A stretch of DNA of 64,000 nt from contig JBFXKW010000014.1 in assembly GCA_050173345.1 (NCBI GenBank), forward strand, positions 1 through 64,000, in the 5' to 3' direction. Below, one piece after another: positions 18,920-29,556 of this stretch. The notes under the pieces were generated by a model. The model had not been told where the DNA came from, did no database searches, and saw nothing but the letters and a program-made list of their open reading frames with translations. The position numbers and the translations under genes were made by a program. Positions within the stretch are counted from its first letter, which is position 1; every line of letters begins with the position of its first letter. The stretch comes from SHWC01 sp050173345. GTDB taxonomy: Bacteria; Pseudomonadota; Alphaproteobacteria; UBA828.

Positions 18920-18933
18920 TTGAGCCAAATCAA
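18920..18933. promoter_or_regulatory. FNR/FixK-type (Anr) binding site
   Basis: TTGAG-CCAA-ATCAA matches the FNR/FixK palindrome TTGAT-N4-ATCAA in 9 of 10 defined bases. Its centre lies about 67 bases upstream of the start at 18994, in the gap between the ABC exporter and the cbb3 oxidase operon. In alphaproteobacteria cbb3 operons are commonly activated by FixK or FNR under low oxygen. The site is also upstream of the divergent exporter. Confidence 0.65.
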
Positions 18934-18993
18934 GGCCCTGGCCGGCCAACCCGCCTAGAACCGCGCCGGTAGTGACGGAGGGGCGAAACCGAG

Positions 18994-19770
18994 ATGCTTG
19001 CGCACGGCACGACGCTTGCCGAGCGGTTTCTGGCGATCTGTTCGGCCGATGCGCTGGGTGGCCCCAATGGCGGCATCGTAGGCGCGCTGGCGCTGGCCGG
19101 GCTGATCGGCGGCGCGCTGCATTGCGCGCCGATGTGCGGCCCGTTCGTGCTGGCGCAGAGCGCCCAGCGCGGTACGGCGCGCAGCGGCCGTTTCGGCCGT
19201 TTCGTCGTGAGCGTGGCGCTGCCCTACCAGCTCGGCCGGCTCACCACCTATGCCGCGCTCGGCGCGCTGTCCGGCGGCGTCGGCGGCGCGGTCGTCGCGC
19301 TCTCGGGCTTCCGCTGGCTCGCCGCCGCGCTGCTGCTGGTCGCGGCAGTGCTGCTGATCGCGCAGGCGTTGAAGGCGCTCGGCGCGCCGCTCCCAATCCC
19401 GGCCCGCATGGCGGTCGCGCTCAACCGGTTCGGCGCGCCGCTGGCGCGGCGCATCGGCCGGGCCAACGGGAAATTCTCGCACGCGCCGCCGATGCTGCGC
19501 GGCTACGCGCTCGGCGTGCTGCTCGGCTTCCTGCCCTGCGGACTGCTCTACGGCGCGCTGTTCGCCGCGGCCTCGAGCGGCTCGCTGCTCGCGGGCGCGC
19601 TGATCATGGCAGCGTTCGCGGCGGGCACCGTGCCGGCCCTCAGCATATTGGCGGCGACCGGCCACGCCGCCGCGCGGCGCTGGCCGCTCGCTTTGCAACG
19701 GATCTCCGGCGTCGCGCTCGCGCTCGGCGCCGGCCTCAGCGCGGCGTTCGCCGTCGAGTGGATGGGCTGA
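18994..19770 (+). CDS. TauE/SafE-like (DsbD_2) membrane protein associated with cbb3 oxidase
   Basis: The 258-residue protein has about six membrane segments. Paired cysteine motifs HCAPMCGPF early and GFLPCGLLYGAL late are characteristic of the UreH/DsbD_2 branch of TauE/SafE-like proteins. Members next to cbb3 oxidase genes are thought to help copper handling or oxidase biogenesis rather than sulfite export. GGAGGGG (18978-18984) precedes the start. It is the first gene downstream of the FNR-like box, 34 bases before ccoN, so a shared transcript is likely. Confidence 0.75.
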   Translation: MLAHGTTLAERFLAICSADALGGPNGGIVGALALAGLIGGALHCAPMCGPFVLAQSAQRGTARSGRFGRFVVSVALPYQLGRLTTYAALGALSGGVGGAVVALSGFRWLAAALLLVAAVLLIAQALKALGAPLPIPARMAVALNRFGAPLARRIGRANGKFSHAPPMLRGYALGVLLGFLPCGLLYGALFAAASSGSLLAGALIMAAFAAGTVPALSILAATGHAAARRWPLALQRISGVALALGAGLSAAFAVEWMG

Positions 19771-19804
19771 TGCCAAGGGATGAAGCAAGCATGAGGCAAG
19801 CACG

Positions 19805-21298
19805 ATGAGCATCGCAGCAGAAGCGATCGCCGCACCCGCAACGCCGGCCGCGGCGGCGCCCGTCCGCTACAACGAGGCGGTGGTGCGCGCGCACGTCATC
19901 GCCACCGTGTTCTGGGGCCTCGCGGGCTTCCTCGCCGGCCTCTACATCGCGCTCCAGCTCGCCTTCCCGGCGCTCAACTTCGACCTCTCGTTCCTCTCCT
20001 TCGGGCGCCTGCGGCCGCTGCACACCTCGGCGGTGATCTTCGCCTTCGGCGGCAACGCGCTGCTCGCCACCTCGTTCTACGTCGTGCAGCGCACCTGCCG
20101 CGCCAGGCTGTTCGGCGGGCCGCTCGTCTGGTTCGTGTTCTGGGGCTATCAGCTCTTCATCGCGGGCTCGGCCAGCGGCTACCTGCTCGGCATCACCGAG
20201 AGCCGCGAATACGCCGAGCCCGAATGGTACATGGACGCTTGGCTGACGCTGGTCTGGGTCGCCTATCTCGCGATCTTCCTCGGCACGCTGGTGAAGCGGA
20301 AGGAGCCGCACATCTACGTCGCCAACTGGTTCTACCTCGCCTTCATCGTGACCATCGCGCTGCTCCACATCGTCAACAACCTGGCCTGGCCGGTCTCGTT
20401 CTTCAGCACCAAGAGCTATTCGCTGTTCTCAGGGGTGCAGGACGCGCTGACGCAATGGTGGTACGGCCACAACGCGGTCGGCTTCTTCCTGACCGCGGGC
20501 TTCCTCGGCATGATGTACTACTTCATCCCGAAGCAGGCCGAGCGGCCGATCTATTCGTATCGCCTCTCGATCATCCATTTCTGGGCGCTGATCTTCCTCT
20601 ACATCTGGGCCGGGCCGCACCACCTGCACTACACGGCGCTGCCCGACTGGGCCCAGACGCTCGGCATGACCTTCTCGGTGATGCTCTGGATGCCGTCCTG
20701 GGGCGGCATGATCAACGGCATCATGACGCTCTCGGGCGCGTGGGACAAACTGCGCACCGACCCGGTGCTGCGCATGCTGGTGACCGCGGTCGCGTTCTAC
20801 GGCATGAGCACTTTCGAGGGGCCGCTAATGTCGGTGAAGGCGGTCAACGCGCTCAGCCACTACACCGACTGGACCATCGGCCACGTCCATTCCGGCGCGC
20901 TCGGCTGGGTCGCCTTCGTCTCGTTCGGCGCGCTCTATCACCTGGTGCCGAAGCTCTGGAAGCGCGAGCGGCTCTACTCGGTCAAGCTGGTCGGGCTGCA
21001 CTTCTGGATCGCGACCATCGGCATCGTGCTCTACATCACCGCGATGTGGGTGTCGGGCATCATGCAGGGCCTGATGTGGCGCGCCTATGACGCGCTCGGC
21101 TTCCTGCAATACTCGTTCGTCGAGAGCGTCGATGCCATGCACCCGTTCTATCTGATCCGGGCGCTGGGCGGTTTCCTGTTCGTGGTCGGCGCGCTGATCA
21201 TGGCCTACAACCTGTGGCGGACGGCGCGCGGCGACGTGCGCTCGTCGGAGCCCCTTGTCACGCCCGTGCCCAAGGCGGCCGCGCCGGCGGTCGCCTGA
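19805..21298 (+). CDS. ccoN: cbb3-type cytochrome c oxidase subunit I
   Basis: The 497-residue, twelve-helix haem-copper catalytic subunit reduces O2 to water and pumps protons at low oxygen. Haem and CuB ligand regions are visible: RPLHTSAVIFAF near the N-terminus, WYGHNAVGFFLTAGFLG, GPHHLHYTALPDW with the double histidine, and IGHVHSGALGW with late haem ligands. The WYGHNAV motif places it in the C-family (cbb3), not aa3. The first 20 residues are an Ala/Pro-rich extension. Twelve bases separate it from ccoO. Confidence 0.96.
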   Translation: MSIAAEAIAAPATPAAAAPVRYNEAVVRAHVIATVFWGLAGFLAGLYIALQLAFPALNFDLSFLSFGRLRPLHTSAVIFAFGGNALLATSFYVVQRTCRARLFGGPLVWFVFWGYQLFIAGSASGYLLGITESREYAEPEWYMDAWLTLVWVAYLAIFLGTLVKRKEPHIYVANWFYLAFIVTIALLHIVNNLAWPVSFFSTKSYSLFSGVQDALTQWWYGHNAVGFFLTAGFLGMMYYFIPKQAERPIYSYRLSIIHFWALIFLYIWAGPHHLHYTALPDWAQTLGMTFSVMLWMPSWGGMINGIMTLSGAWDKLRTDPVLRMLVTAVAFYGMSTFEGPLMSVKAVNALSHYTDWTIGHVHSGALGWVAFVSFGALYHLVPKLWKRERLYSVKLVGLHFWIATIGIVLYITAMWVSGIMQGLMWRAYDALGFLQYSFVESVDAMHPFYLIRALGGFLFVVGALIMAYNLWRTARGDVRSSEPLVTPVPKAAAPAVA

Positions 21299-21310
21299 GG
21301 AGGCGCAGCG

Positions 21311-22069
<759 letters not shown>

Positions 22070-22078
22070 GAGAGAGCC

Positions 22079-22228
22079 ATGGAGCCCGCGGACGTCTTCA
22101 TCACCCTGAAGCCCTACATGCTGGCGATCGGCGTCGCGCTGTTCGTCGGGCTGGTCGGCTATGTGTTCTGGCCGCGCCGCAAGCGCGAGATCGAGGCGCA
22201 CGGCCAGATTCCCTTCAAGGAGGAATGA
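22079..22228 (+). CDS. ccoQ: cbb3 oxidase small subunit IV
   Basis: This 49-residue, single-span protein (MLAIGVALFVGLVGYVFWP) is followed by a basic stretch and the end GQIPFKEE, the usual form of CcoQ/FixQ. It stabilises the assembled oxidase. It sits between ccoO (9 bases upstream) and ccoP (3 bases downstream), and AGGAGAG precedes its ATG. It is short enough to be missed by automatic calling. Confidence 0.9.
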   Translation: MEPADVFITLKPYMLAIGVALFVGLVGYVFWPRRKREIEAHGQIPFKEE

Positions 22229-22231
22229 GCC

Positions 22232-23101
22232 GTGGCCGACGACAAGCGCATCGACGAGGTCACCGGCGTCGAGACCACCGGCCACGAATGGGACGGCATC
22301 CGCGAGCTCAACAACCCGCTGCCGCGCTGGTGGCTCTACATCTTCTACGCCAGCTTCTTCTTCTCGCTGCTGTTCTGGATCCTCTACCCGTCATGGCCAG
22401 GCATCTCCGACCATTCGAAGGGCGTGCTTGGCTGGACCCGCCATGCCGCGCTCGAGGAGGAGACCGCCGAGGCAAGGGCGGCGCAGGCCACCTATCTGGA
22501 TAGGATCGCCGCCGAGCCGGTCGAGGCGATCGCCGGGGACCCCGAGCTGTTCGCCTTCGCGGTCGCCGGCGGCCGTTCCGCCTTCGGCAACAACTGCGCG
22601 CAGTGCCACGGCTCGGGCGCGGCCGGCGGCAAGGGCTATCCCAACCTGAACGACGACGACTGGCTGTGGGGCGGCTCGTTGGAGGCGATCGAGACGACGA
22701 TCCGCTACGGCATCCGCTCGGCCCATGAGGAGACCCGGGTCAACGACATGCCGGCCTTCGGGCGCGACGAGCTTTTGACCGAGGAAGAGATCAACGACGT
22801 CGCCGAGTTCGTGCTGTCGCTGAGCCAGAGCGCGACCGACGAGGCCGCGGCCGGGCGCGGCGCCACGGTCTTCGCGGACAATTGCGTCGCCTGTCATGGC
22901 GAGCAGGGCGAAGGCATGCAGGAGATGGGCGGGCCCAATCTCACCGACGCGATCTGGCTCTATGGCGGCGACAAGGAAACCGTGCTGCAGACCATCCGCA
23001 ACGCGCGGCGCGGCGTGATGCCGACCTGGCAGGGCAGGCTCGACGACACCACCATCAAGCAGCTCACCCTCTACGTCCACGCGCTCGGCGGCGGCGAATG
23101 A
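22232..23101 (+). CDS. ccoP: cbb3 oxidase subunit III, dihaem cytochrome c
   Basis: The 289-residue subunit starts at GTG 22232. The N-terminus has the conserved GHEWDGIRELNNPLPRWW followed by a membrane anchor (IFYASFFFSLLFWILYP). Two haem c sites lie in the periplasmic part: C122-A-Q-C125-H126 and C219-V-A-C222-H223, with methionine ligand regions NDMPAFG and GVMPTWQGR. It receives electrons from soluble cytochromes and passes them to CcoO. It is the last structural gene before the assembly genes ccoGHIS. Confidence 0.96.
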   Translation: MADDKRIDEVTGVETTGHEWDGIRELNNPLPRWWLYIFYASFFFSLLFWILYPSWPGISDHSKGVLGWTRHAALEEETAEARAAQATYLDRIAAEPVEAIAGDPELFAFAVAGGRSAFGNNCAQCHGSGAAGGKGYPNLNDDDWLWGGSLEAIETTIRYGIRSAHEETRVNDMPAFGRDELLTEEEINDVAEFVLSLSQSATDEAAAGRGATVFADNCVACHGEQGEGMQEMGGPNLTDAIWLYGGDKETVLQTIRNARRGVMPTWQGRLDDTTIKQLTLYVHALGGGE

Positions 23102-23123
23102 GGGCGCCTGCATAGGTTACGCG

Positions 23124-24566
<1,443 letters not shown>

Positions 24567-24583
24567 GCGGGAGGATCGACGCG

Positions 24584-25072
24584 ATGAACCCTCGAACGAG
24601 TCCACGTCGCAGCCGGTGGATTCCTTGGAGCTTCGTCGGCGGCTTCGGCGTCGTCATCGTCGCGAACGTCATCCTGATCGTGTTCGCGCTGAACAGCTGG
24701 TCGGGGCTCGAGACCGACCAGGCTTACGTCAAGGGGCTCGCGTATAACGAGACGATCGCGACGGCAAGGGCGCAGGCGAAGCGCGGCTGGCAAGCCTCGG
24801 TCGGCTTCGCGCCGAGCGGGCCGCTGAGCGGCGAGCTGGTGGTCAGCTTCGTGGATGCCGAGGGCGAGCCGGTTACCGGCCTCGCGGTGACCGCCCGGCT
24901 GATTCGCCCGACCCACGAAGGCTTCGACCGCGAGACGCCGATGGCGCCGCGCGGGGCGGGCCGCTACGTCGTGCCGCTCGACTTCCCGCTCGCGGGGCAG
25001 TGGCAGGTTCGCGTCGAGGCGGAAGGCGCCGGCGCGCCCTACCGGCTCTCCGAGCGCATCATGGTGCGCTGA
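24584..25072 (+). CDS. ccoH: cbb3 oxidase assembly protein FixH/CcoH
   Basis: The 162-residue protein has one N-terminal membrane span (FVGGFGVVIVANVILIVFAL) and a periplasmic beta-rich domain with the FixH signature GLAYNETIATARAQAKRGW. CcoH is required for stable cbb3 assembly together with the copper ATPase CcoI. I chose ATG 24584 because GGGAGG lies 9 bases upstream and the protein then begins like other FixH proteins. ATG 24563, which overlaps the ccoG stop, would add 7 residues. Its TGA overlaps the ccoI ATG (TGATG). Confidence 0.9.
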   Translation: MNPRTSPRRSRWIPWSFVGGFGVVIVANVILIVFALNSWSGLETDQAYVKGLAYNETIATARAQAKRGWQASVGFAPSGPLSGELVVSFVDAEGEPVTGLAVTARLIRPTHEGFDRETPMAPRGAGRYVVPLDFPLAGQWQVRVEAEGAGAPYRLSERIMVR

Positions 25073-27426
25073 TGGCGGCGTGTACGCATTGCGGGGCGGT
25101 AGCGGCCGGCGCGCCCGATGCGGCGGGCCATCTGTTCTGCTGCCCAGGCTGCGCGGCTGCCCACGCGCTGATCGAATCGCTCGGCCTCGGTCGCTTCTAC
25201 GAACGGCGCACGCTCGGGCCGGAGCCCGCGGCGCTCAAGCCCGCCGCCGACGTCGCGCCGATCGACGTCGCCTCCCATGTGCGCCGCGACGAGGCGGGGC
25301 GCTGCCGGCTCGACCTGATGGTCGACGGGCTGAGCTGCGCCGCCTGCGTCTGGCTCATCGAATCCGCGCTTGGCCGTCAACAGGGCGTCGAGCTCGCCCG
25401 GGTCAACCTCACCGCGCGGCGCCTCGCGCTCGGCTGGCGCGGCGCGCCGGGGGAGGCCGAGCAGCTGGTCGACGTGGTGCGCCGGCTCGGCTTCCGGCTG
25501 GTGCCCTACGATCCCGCGCGGCTGAAGAGCGCGGCGAGCGAGGAGGAAGCGCGGCTCCTGCGCTGCCTCGTCGTCGCCGGCTTCGCGATGGGCAGCGTGA
25601 TGATGTTCTCGGTCGCGCTGTGGGCCGACGTGTTCGGCGAGATGGGGCCGGCGACGCGCGACCTGCTGCGTTGGGTCTCGGCGCTCGTCGCGCTGCCGTC
25701 GGTCGCCTATGCGATAAGGCCCTTCCTCGCTGGCGCGCTGCGCGGGCTTGCCGCCCGCCGCCTCAATATGGACGTGCCGATCACCGTCGGCGTGCTGCTG
25801 ACCACCGCGATCAGCATGCTCGAGACCATGCAGGGCCGCGGCGAGAGCTATTTCGAGGCCGCGACCTCGCTGCTCTTTTTTCTCCTGGTTGGCCGTTACA
25901 TGGACCGGCTCGCGCGCGGCAAGGCACGCTCGACCGTCGAGCACCTGGCGGCGCTGCGTGCCCGCGCGCTGACCGTGATCGAGCCGGACGGCAGCTTCCG
26001 CGCGCTCGCGCCGGAACGCGCCGCGCCGGGTATGACCGTGTTCGTCGCGCCCGGCGAGCGCATCGGCATCGACGGCGAGGTCGCCGCCGGCGAATCAGAC
26101 GTCGATGCCGGGCTCGTCACCGGCGAGGCCACGCCGGCACCGGTCCGCCCCGGTGCCAGGGTCTATGCTGGCGCGTTGAACCTGACCGGCGCGCTCAGGG
26201 TGAGGGTCACGGCGGCGGGCGAAGCGACGCTGCTCGCCGAGATCGCCCACCTGATGGACGCGGCGGAAGGCGCGCGGGCGCGCTATACCGCGCTCGCCGA
26301 CCGCGTCGCGCGCCACTACGCCCCGGTCGTGCACGTCCTCGGCCTGAGCACCTTCCTCGGCTGGCTCTGGCTGAGCAACATCGGCTGGGAAGGCGCGCTG
26401 CTCAACGCGGTCGCGGTGCTGATCATCACCTGCCCGTGCGCGCTCGCCCTCGCCGTGCCGATGGCGCAGACGATGGCGAGCGGCCGGCTGTTCCGCCGCG
26501 GCATCCTCCTGAAATCCGCGACCGCGCTCGAACGGGTCGCCGAGGCTGATACCGTGGTGTTCGACAAGACCGGCACGCTGACGCTCGGCCATCCGAGGCT
26601 GGTCGCGGACGGCGTATCCCCGGACATGCTGCGGCTCGCCGCGAGCCTCGCCGCGTCGAGCCGGCACCCGCTGGCGCAGGCGGTGCGCCGCGCCGCGCCC
26701 GATGCGCCGGCGCTGGAGGAGGTGGCGGAGCGCCCCGGCCTCGGCCTCGAAGCGCGCATTGACGGGCGCGTAATCCGGCTCGGCAACCGGCGCTTCTGCG
26801 GCGTCGCGGAGGACGAGGCGGCGACGGCGAGCGAGCTCTGGCTGGCGCCCGAGGGCAGTCCGCCGCTGCGCTTCGGCTTCGAGGATTCGCTCCGGCCGGA
26901 CGCCGCCGAGACCGTCGCGCGGCTCGTTGACAAGGGCTTCAAGGTCGCGCTGCTGTCGGGCGATCGCGCGCCCGCGGTCGAGGCCGCGGCGCGCGCGCTC
27001 GGCATCGACACCTGGCGCGCCGCGGCGTCGCCCGAGCAGAAATGCGCGGCGCTGCGCGAGCTCGCCGAGGCCGGCCACCGGGTGCTGATGGTGGGCGACG
27101 GGCTCAACGACGCGCCGGCGCTCGCGGCCGCGCACGTCTCGCTGTCGCCGGCGAGCGGCGCCGACATCAGCCAGGCCGCGGCCGACGCGGTGTTCCAGGG
27201 CGCGAGCCTGTTTGCCGCGATCGAGCTGATCGAGACGGCGCGGCGCGCGCGCCGCCTGGTCTGGCAGAACTTCGCGATCGCGCTCGCCTACAACCTGGTG
27301 ACGATCCCGCTCGCGGTCGCGGGCTTCGTGACGCCGCTGATCGCGGCGATCGCGATGTCGAGCTCGTCGCTGCTCGTGGTCGGCAACGCGCTCAGGCTCG
27401 GCCGGGCGGGGCGGGGGCGGCCATGA
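25072..27426 (+). CDS. ccoI: Copper-translocating P1B-type ATPase CcoI (FixI)
   Basis: This 784-residue inner-membrane pump has an N-terminal zinc-ribbon-like region (ACTHCGAVA, FCCPGCAAAH) followed by a heavy-metal domain with GLSCAACVW. The transport core has eight predicted helices, the metal motif CPCALALAVP, phosphorylation site DKTGTLTLG, TGEATP in the actuator domain, and GDGLNDAPAL. It exports copper for insertion into the CcoN haem-CuB site. It overlaps ccoH by one base and ccoS by four, so the assembly genes are translationally coupled. Confidence 0.95.
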   Translation: MAACTHCGAVAAGAPDAAGHLFCCPGCAAAHALIESLGLGRFYERRTLGPEPAALKPAADVAPIDVASHVRRDEAGRCRLDLMVDGLSCAACVWLIESALGRQQGVELARVNLTARRLALGWRGAPGEAEQLVDVVRRLGFRLVPYDPARLKSAASEEEARLLRCLVVAGFAMGSVMMFSVALWADVFGEMGPATRDLLRWVSALVALPSVAYAIRPFLAGALRGLAARRLNMDVPITVGVLLTTAISMLETMQGRGESYFEAATSLLFFLLVGRYMDRLARGKARSTVEHLAALRARALTVIEPDGSFRALAPERAAPGMTVFVAPGERIGIDGEVAAGESDVDAGLVTGEATPAPVRPGARVYAGALNLTGALRVRVTAAGEATLLAEIAHLMDAAEGARARYTALADRVARHYAPVVHVLGLSTFLGWLWLSNIGWEGALLNAVAVLIITCPCALALAVPMAQTMASGRLFRRGILLKSATALERVAEADTVVFDKTGTLTLGHPRLVADGVSPDMLRLAASLAASSRHPLAQAVRRAAPDAPALEEVAERPGLGLEARIDGRVIRLGNRRFCGVAEDEAATASELWLAPEGSPPLRFGFEDSLRPDAAETVARLVDKGFKVALLSGDRAPAVEAAARALGIDTWRAAASPEQKCAALRELAEAGHRVLMVGDGLNDAPALAAAHVSLSPASGADISQAAADAVFQGASLFAAIELIETARRARRLVWQNFAIALAYNLVTIPLAVAGFVTPLIAAIAMSSSSLLVVGNALRLGRAGRGRP

Positions 27427-27605
27427 CCATCCTGCTCATCCTGATCCCGGCCATGCTGTTCCTCGGCCTCGCCGGGCTCGCCGCCTTGTTCTGGGCGCTG
27501 CGCGCCGGCCAGTTCGAGGATCTGGACGGCGCCGCCCATCGCATCCTGTTCGACGACGACGAGGAGGGCGCGCCACAGGCGCGCCGTAACGGAGAACCGA
27601 GATGA
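27423..27605 (+). CDS. ccoS: cbb3 oxidase maturation protein CcoS
   Basis: A 60-residue single-span protein with the CcoS layout: a hydrophobic N-terminus (ILLILIPAMLFLGLAGLAALFWAL) and then AGQFEDLDGAAHRILFDDDE, the conserved CcoS motif. It is needed for cofactor insertion into cbb3 oxidase. The ATG overlaps the ccoI stop (ATGA), and its own stop overlaps the next start (ATGA, 27602-27605). Confidence 0.93.
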   Translation: MTILLILIPAMLFLGLAGLAALFWALRAGQFEDLDGAAHRILFDDDEEGAPQARRNGEPR

Positions 27606-28399
27606 CGACGGACGCGCTCAGCGCCGGCACCAGGCTCCCGCAAATCCGCGAGATCGGCTTCGACGAGCCGTGGAACTGGCTCGCCGCCGGCTGGCGCGAC
27701 CTGTTGCGCTCGCCGGGCGTCAGCCTCGCCTATGGCGCGCTCTACGCGATCGCAGGCTGCGTGCTGACCTATGTGCTGATCACGCTCGGTGCCTGGTACG
27801 TGATCCTGCCGCTGGCTGCCGGCTTCCTGCTGCTCGGGCCGCTGCTCGCGGTCGGCCTCTACGAGGCGAGCCGGCGCCATGAGGCGGGTGAGCCGGTCAC
27901 GCTCGGCGTCGCGCTCGACGCCTGGCGGCGCAACAAGGCGCCGCTCTTCACGCTCGGCGTCCTCCTGATGGCCGCCGTGCTGCTCTGGATCTATGCCGCG
28001 ATGTTCCTGTTCGCGATGTTCTACGGCGGCGTCGGCATCAGCATCGACGCGTTCTTTGCCGACACGTTCTTCTCGTTCAGGACGATCTGGTTCCTGCTCA
28101 TCGGGGTCGGGGTCGGCGCGGTGATCGCGACCGTGGTGTTCTCGATGAGCGCGGTGGCGTTTCCCATGATCGTCGACCGGCGCGAGACGAGCGGCATCAC
28201 CGCGGTCCTGACCAGCGTGAAGGCGGTCCGGCGCAACTGGTGGCCGATGATGCTGTGGGCCGGCCTGATCGTGGTCTTCTCGCTCGCCGGGCTGGTGGTG
28301 ATCTACGCCGGGCTGATCGTCACCCTGCCGCTGATCGGCCACGCCAGCTACCACGCCTATCGCGGCCTGGTGATGCCGGAGGGGCCGCGCGCCCTATAG
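27602..28399 (+). CDS. DUF2189-like integral membrane protein
   Basis: The 265-residue protein has six hydrophobic segments and a soluble N-terminal stretch with LPQIREIGFDEPWNWLAAGWRDL. That beginning, followed by early helices such as GVSLAYGALYAIAGCVLTYV, is typical of DUF2189 proteins, often found beside cytochrome oxidase genes. The function is unknown. Four-base overlap with ccoS implies co-translation with the oxidase assembly factors, which hints at a respiratory or membrane-homeostasis role. It converges on livM with only 11 bases between the stops. Confidence 0.75.
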   Translation: MTTDALSAGTRLPQIREIGFDEPWNWLAAGWRDLLRSPGVSLAYGALYAIAGCVLTYVLITLGAWYVILPLAAGFLLLGPLLAVGLYEASRRHEAGEPVTLGVALDAWRRNKAPLFTLGVLLMAAVLLWIYAAMFLFAMFYGGVGISIDAFFADTFFSFRTIWFLLIGVGVGAVIATVVFSMSAVAFPMIVDRRETSGITAVLTSVKAVRRNWWPMMLWAGLIVVFSLAGLVVIYAGLIVTLPLIGHASYHAYRGLVMPEGPRAL

Positions 28400-28410
28400 G
28401 CGAGGAACCG

Positions 28411-29535
28411 TCAGGAGCGGCGGGTCATCGCGGTCTTGGCCGAGGTGTCGCCCTTGAACGGCCAGTAGATCTCCTGGTTCGCGGTCAGCCCGCTGCGGCG
28501 GAAGATCAGGATGATCAGCATCAGGATGCCGATGCCGACCTCGCGGCCGCCGCCGGGCAGCGCGATGTGCGAGCTGCCGATCTCGAAGCCGACCTCGAGC
28601 TGCCGGAGCGCCTCGAACAGCGTCGAGATCACGATCGAGCCGATCACGGCGCCCGACAGGCTCTGCATGCCGCCGACCACCAGCATGGAAAGCGTGATGA
28701 AGGTGAGCGGCAGGTAGAACGAGTCGACCGTCAGGATGCCGAGGAAGTGGCCGAACAGCGCGCCCGCCATGCCGACGATGAAGGCGCTGAGCACGAAGGA
28801 GAGCAGCCGCTGGCCGTAGACGTTGACGCCGGCGGCCTTCGAAGCCACCTCGTCGTCGCGCGAGGCCTTGAGCGAGAGGCCGTAGCGCGAGCGCGTGTAC
28901 ATGAAGGCGCCGAACATCACCACCACGATGAACGCCAGCATGATCCAGGCATCGGTCACGACCGGCAGGCCGGTCATGGTGCTGGCGCCGCGGGTCCACG
29001 GATCCCAGCGCAGATAGACCGCGTTCAATATCATGAGGAAGGCGAAGGTGCCGATCGACGCCGCGATGCCGGAGAGCCGCATCAGGGCCGAGCCCGCGAT
29101 CAGCGCCACCACGGCGGCGAGCAGGCCCGAGACGATCACCGAGACCAGGAACGGGAACTGGTGGGTCAGGAGATAGTCGGGCAGGCCGGGGATGAACAGC
29201 TTCTTGGTGCGCGGACAGCAGGTCTGCCAGGCAGCCGCATAGGCGCCGATCATCATGAAGCCGATATGGCCGAAGGAGAGGATGCCCGAATTGCCGATGA
29301 ACATATAGAGGCCGACCACGACCATCAGCTTGATAAGCGCGTCGATCAGCGTCTTCTGCAGGGTGGTGCCGCCTGCCCCCATGACGATCGCGACGATCAG
29401 GAGCAGGACGATCGACCACAGGATCGGCGGCCAGTAGTTGCGGACCGCGAGCAGCCAGCCTCCCTGCGGGTTCAGGGCGGCGCTGAAGCGCAAGGCGCGC
29501 GGCGTGGTGTTGGAGGTGTCTGAGGTGTTGGCCAT
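28411..29535 (-). CDS. livM: HAAT-family ABC importer permease (LivM-type)
   Basis: The 374-residue inner-membrane permease has about ten hydrophobic segments. GNSGILSFGHIGFMMIGAYA is the typical LivM-family motif, and LKASRDDEVASKAAGVNVYGQRLL is the cytoplasmic coupling helix. The N-terminal 45 residues are a Thr/Asn-rich soluble tail. It is the last gene of a livG-livF-livH-livM unit on this strand. Partners are probably one or both of the divergent binding proteins at 32218 and 33680. The ligand class is hydrophobic amino acids or related amides. Confidence 0.88.
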   Translation of the reverse strand: MANTSDTSNTTPRALRFSAALNPQGGWLLAVRNYWPPILWSIVLLLIVAIVMGAGGTTLQKTLIDALIKLMVVVGLYMFIGNSGILSFGHIGFMMIGAYAAAWQTCCPRTKKLFIPGLPDYLLTHQFPFLVSVIVSGLLAAVVALIAGSALMRLSGIAASIGTFAFLMILNAVYLRWDPWTRGASTMTGLPVVTDAWIMLAFIVVVMFGAFMYTRSRYGLSLKASRDDEVASKAAGVNVYGQRLLSFVLSAFIVGMAGALFGHFLGILTVDSFYLPLTFITLSMLVVGGMQSLSGAVIGSIVISTLFEALRQLEVGFEIGSSHIALPGGGREVGIGILMLIILIFRRSGLTANQEIYWPFKGDTSAKTAMTRRS

Positions 29536-29556
29536 CGGCGGACCTGACGAGTTCTG

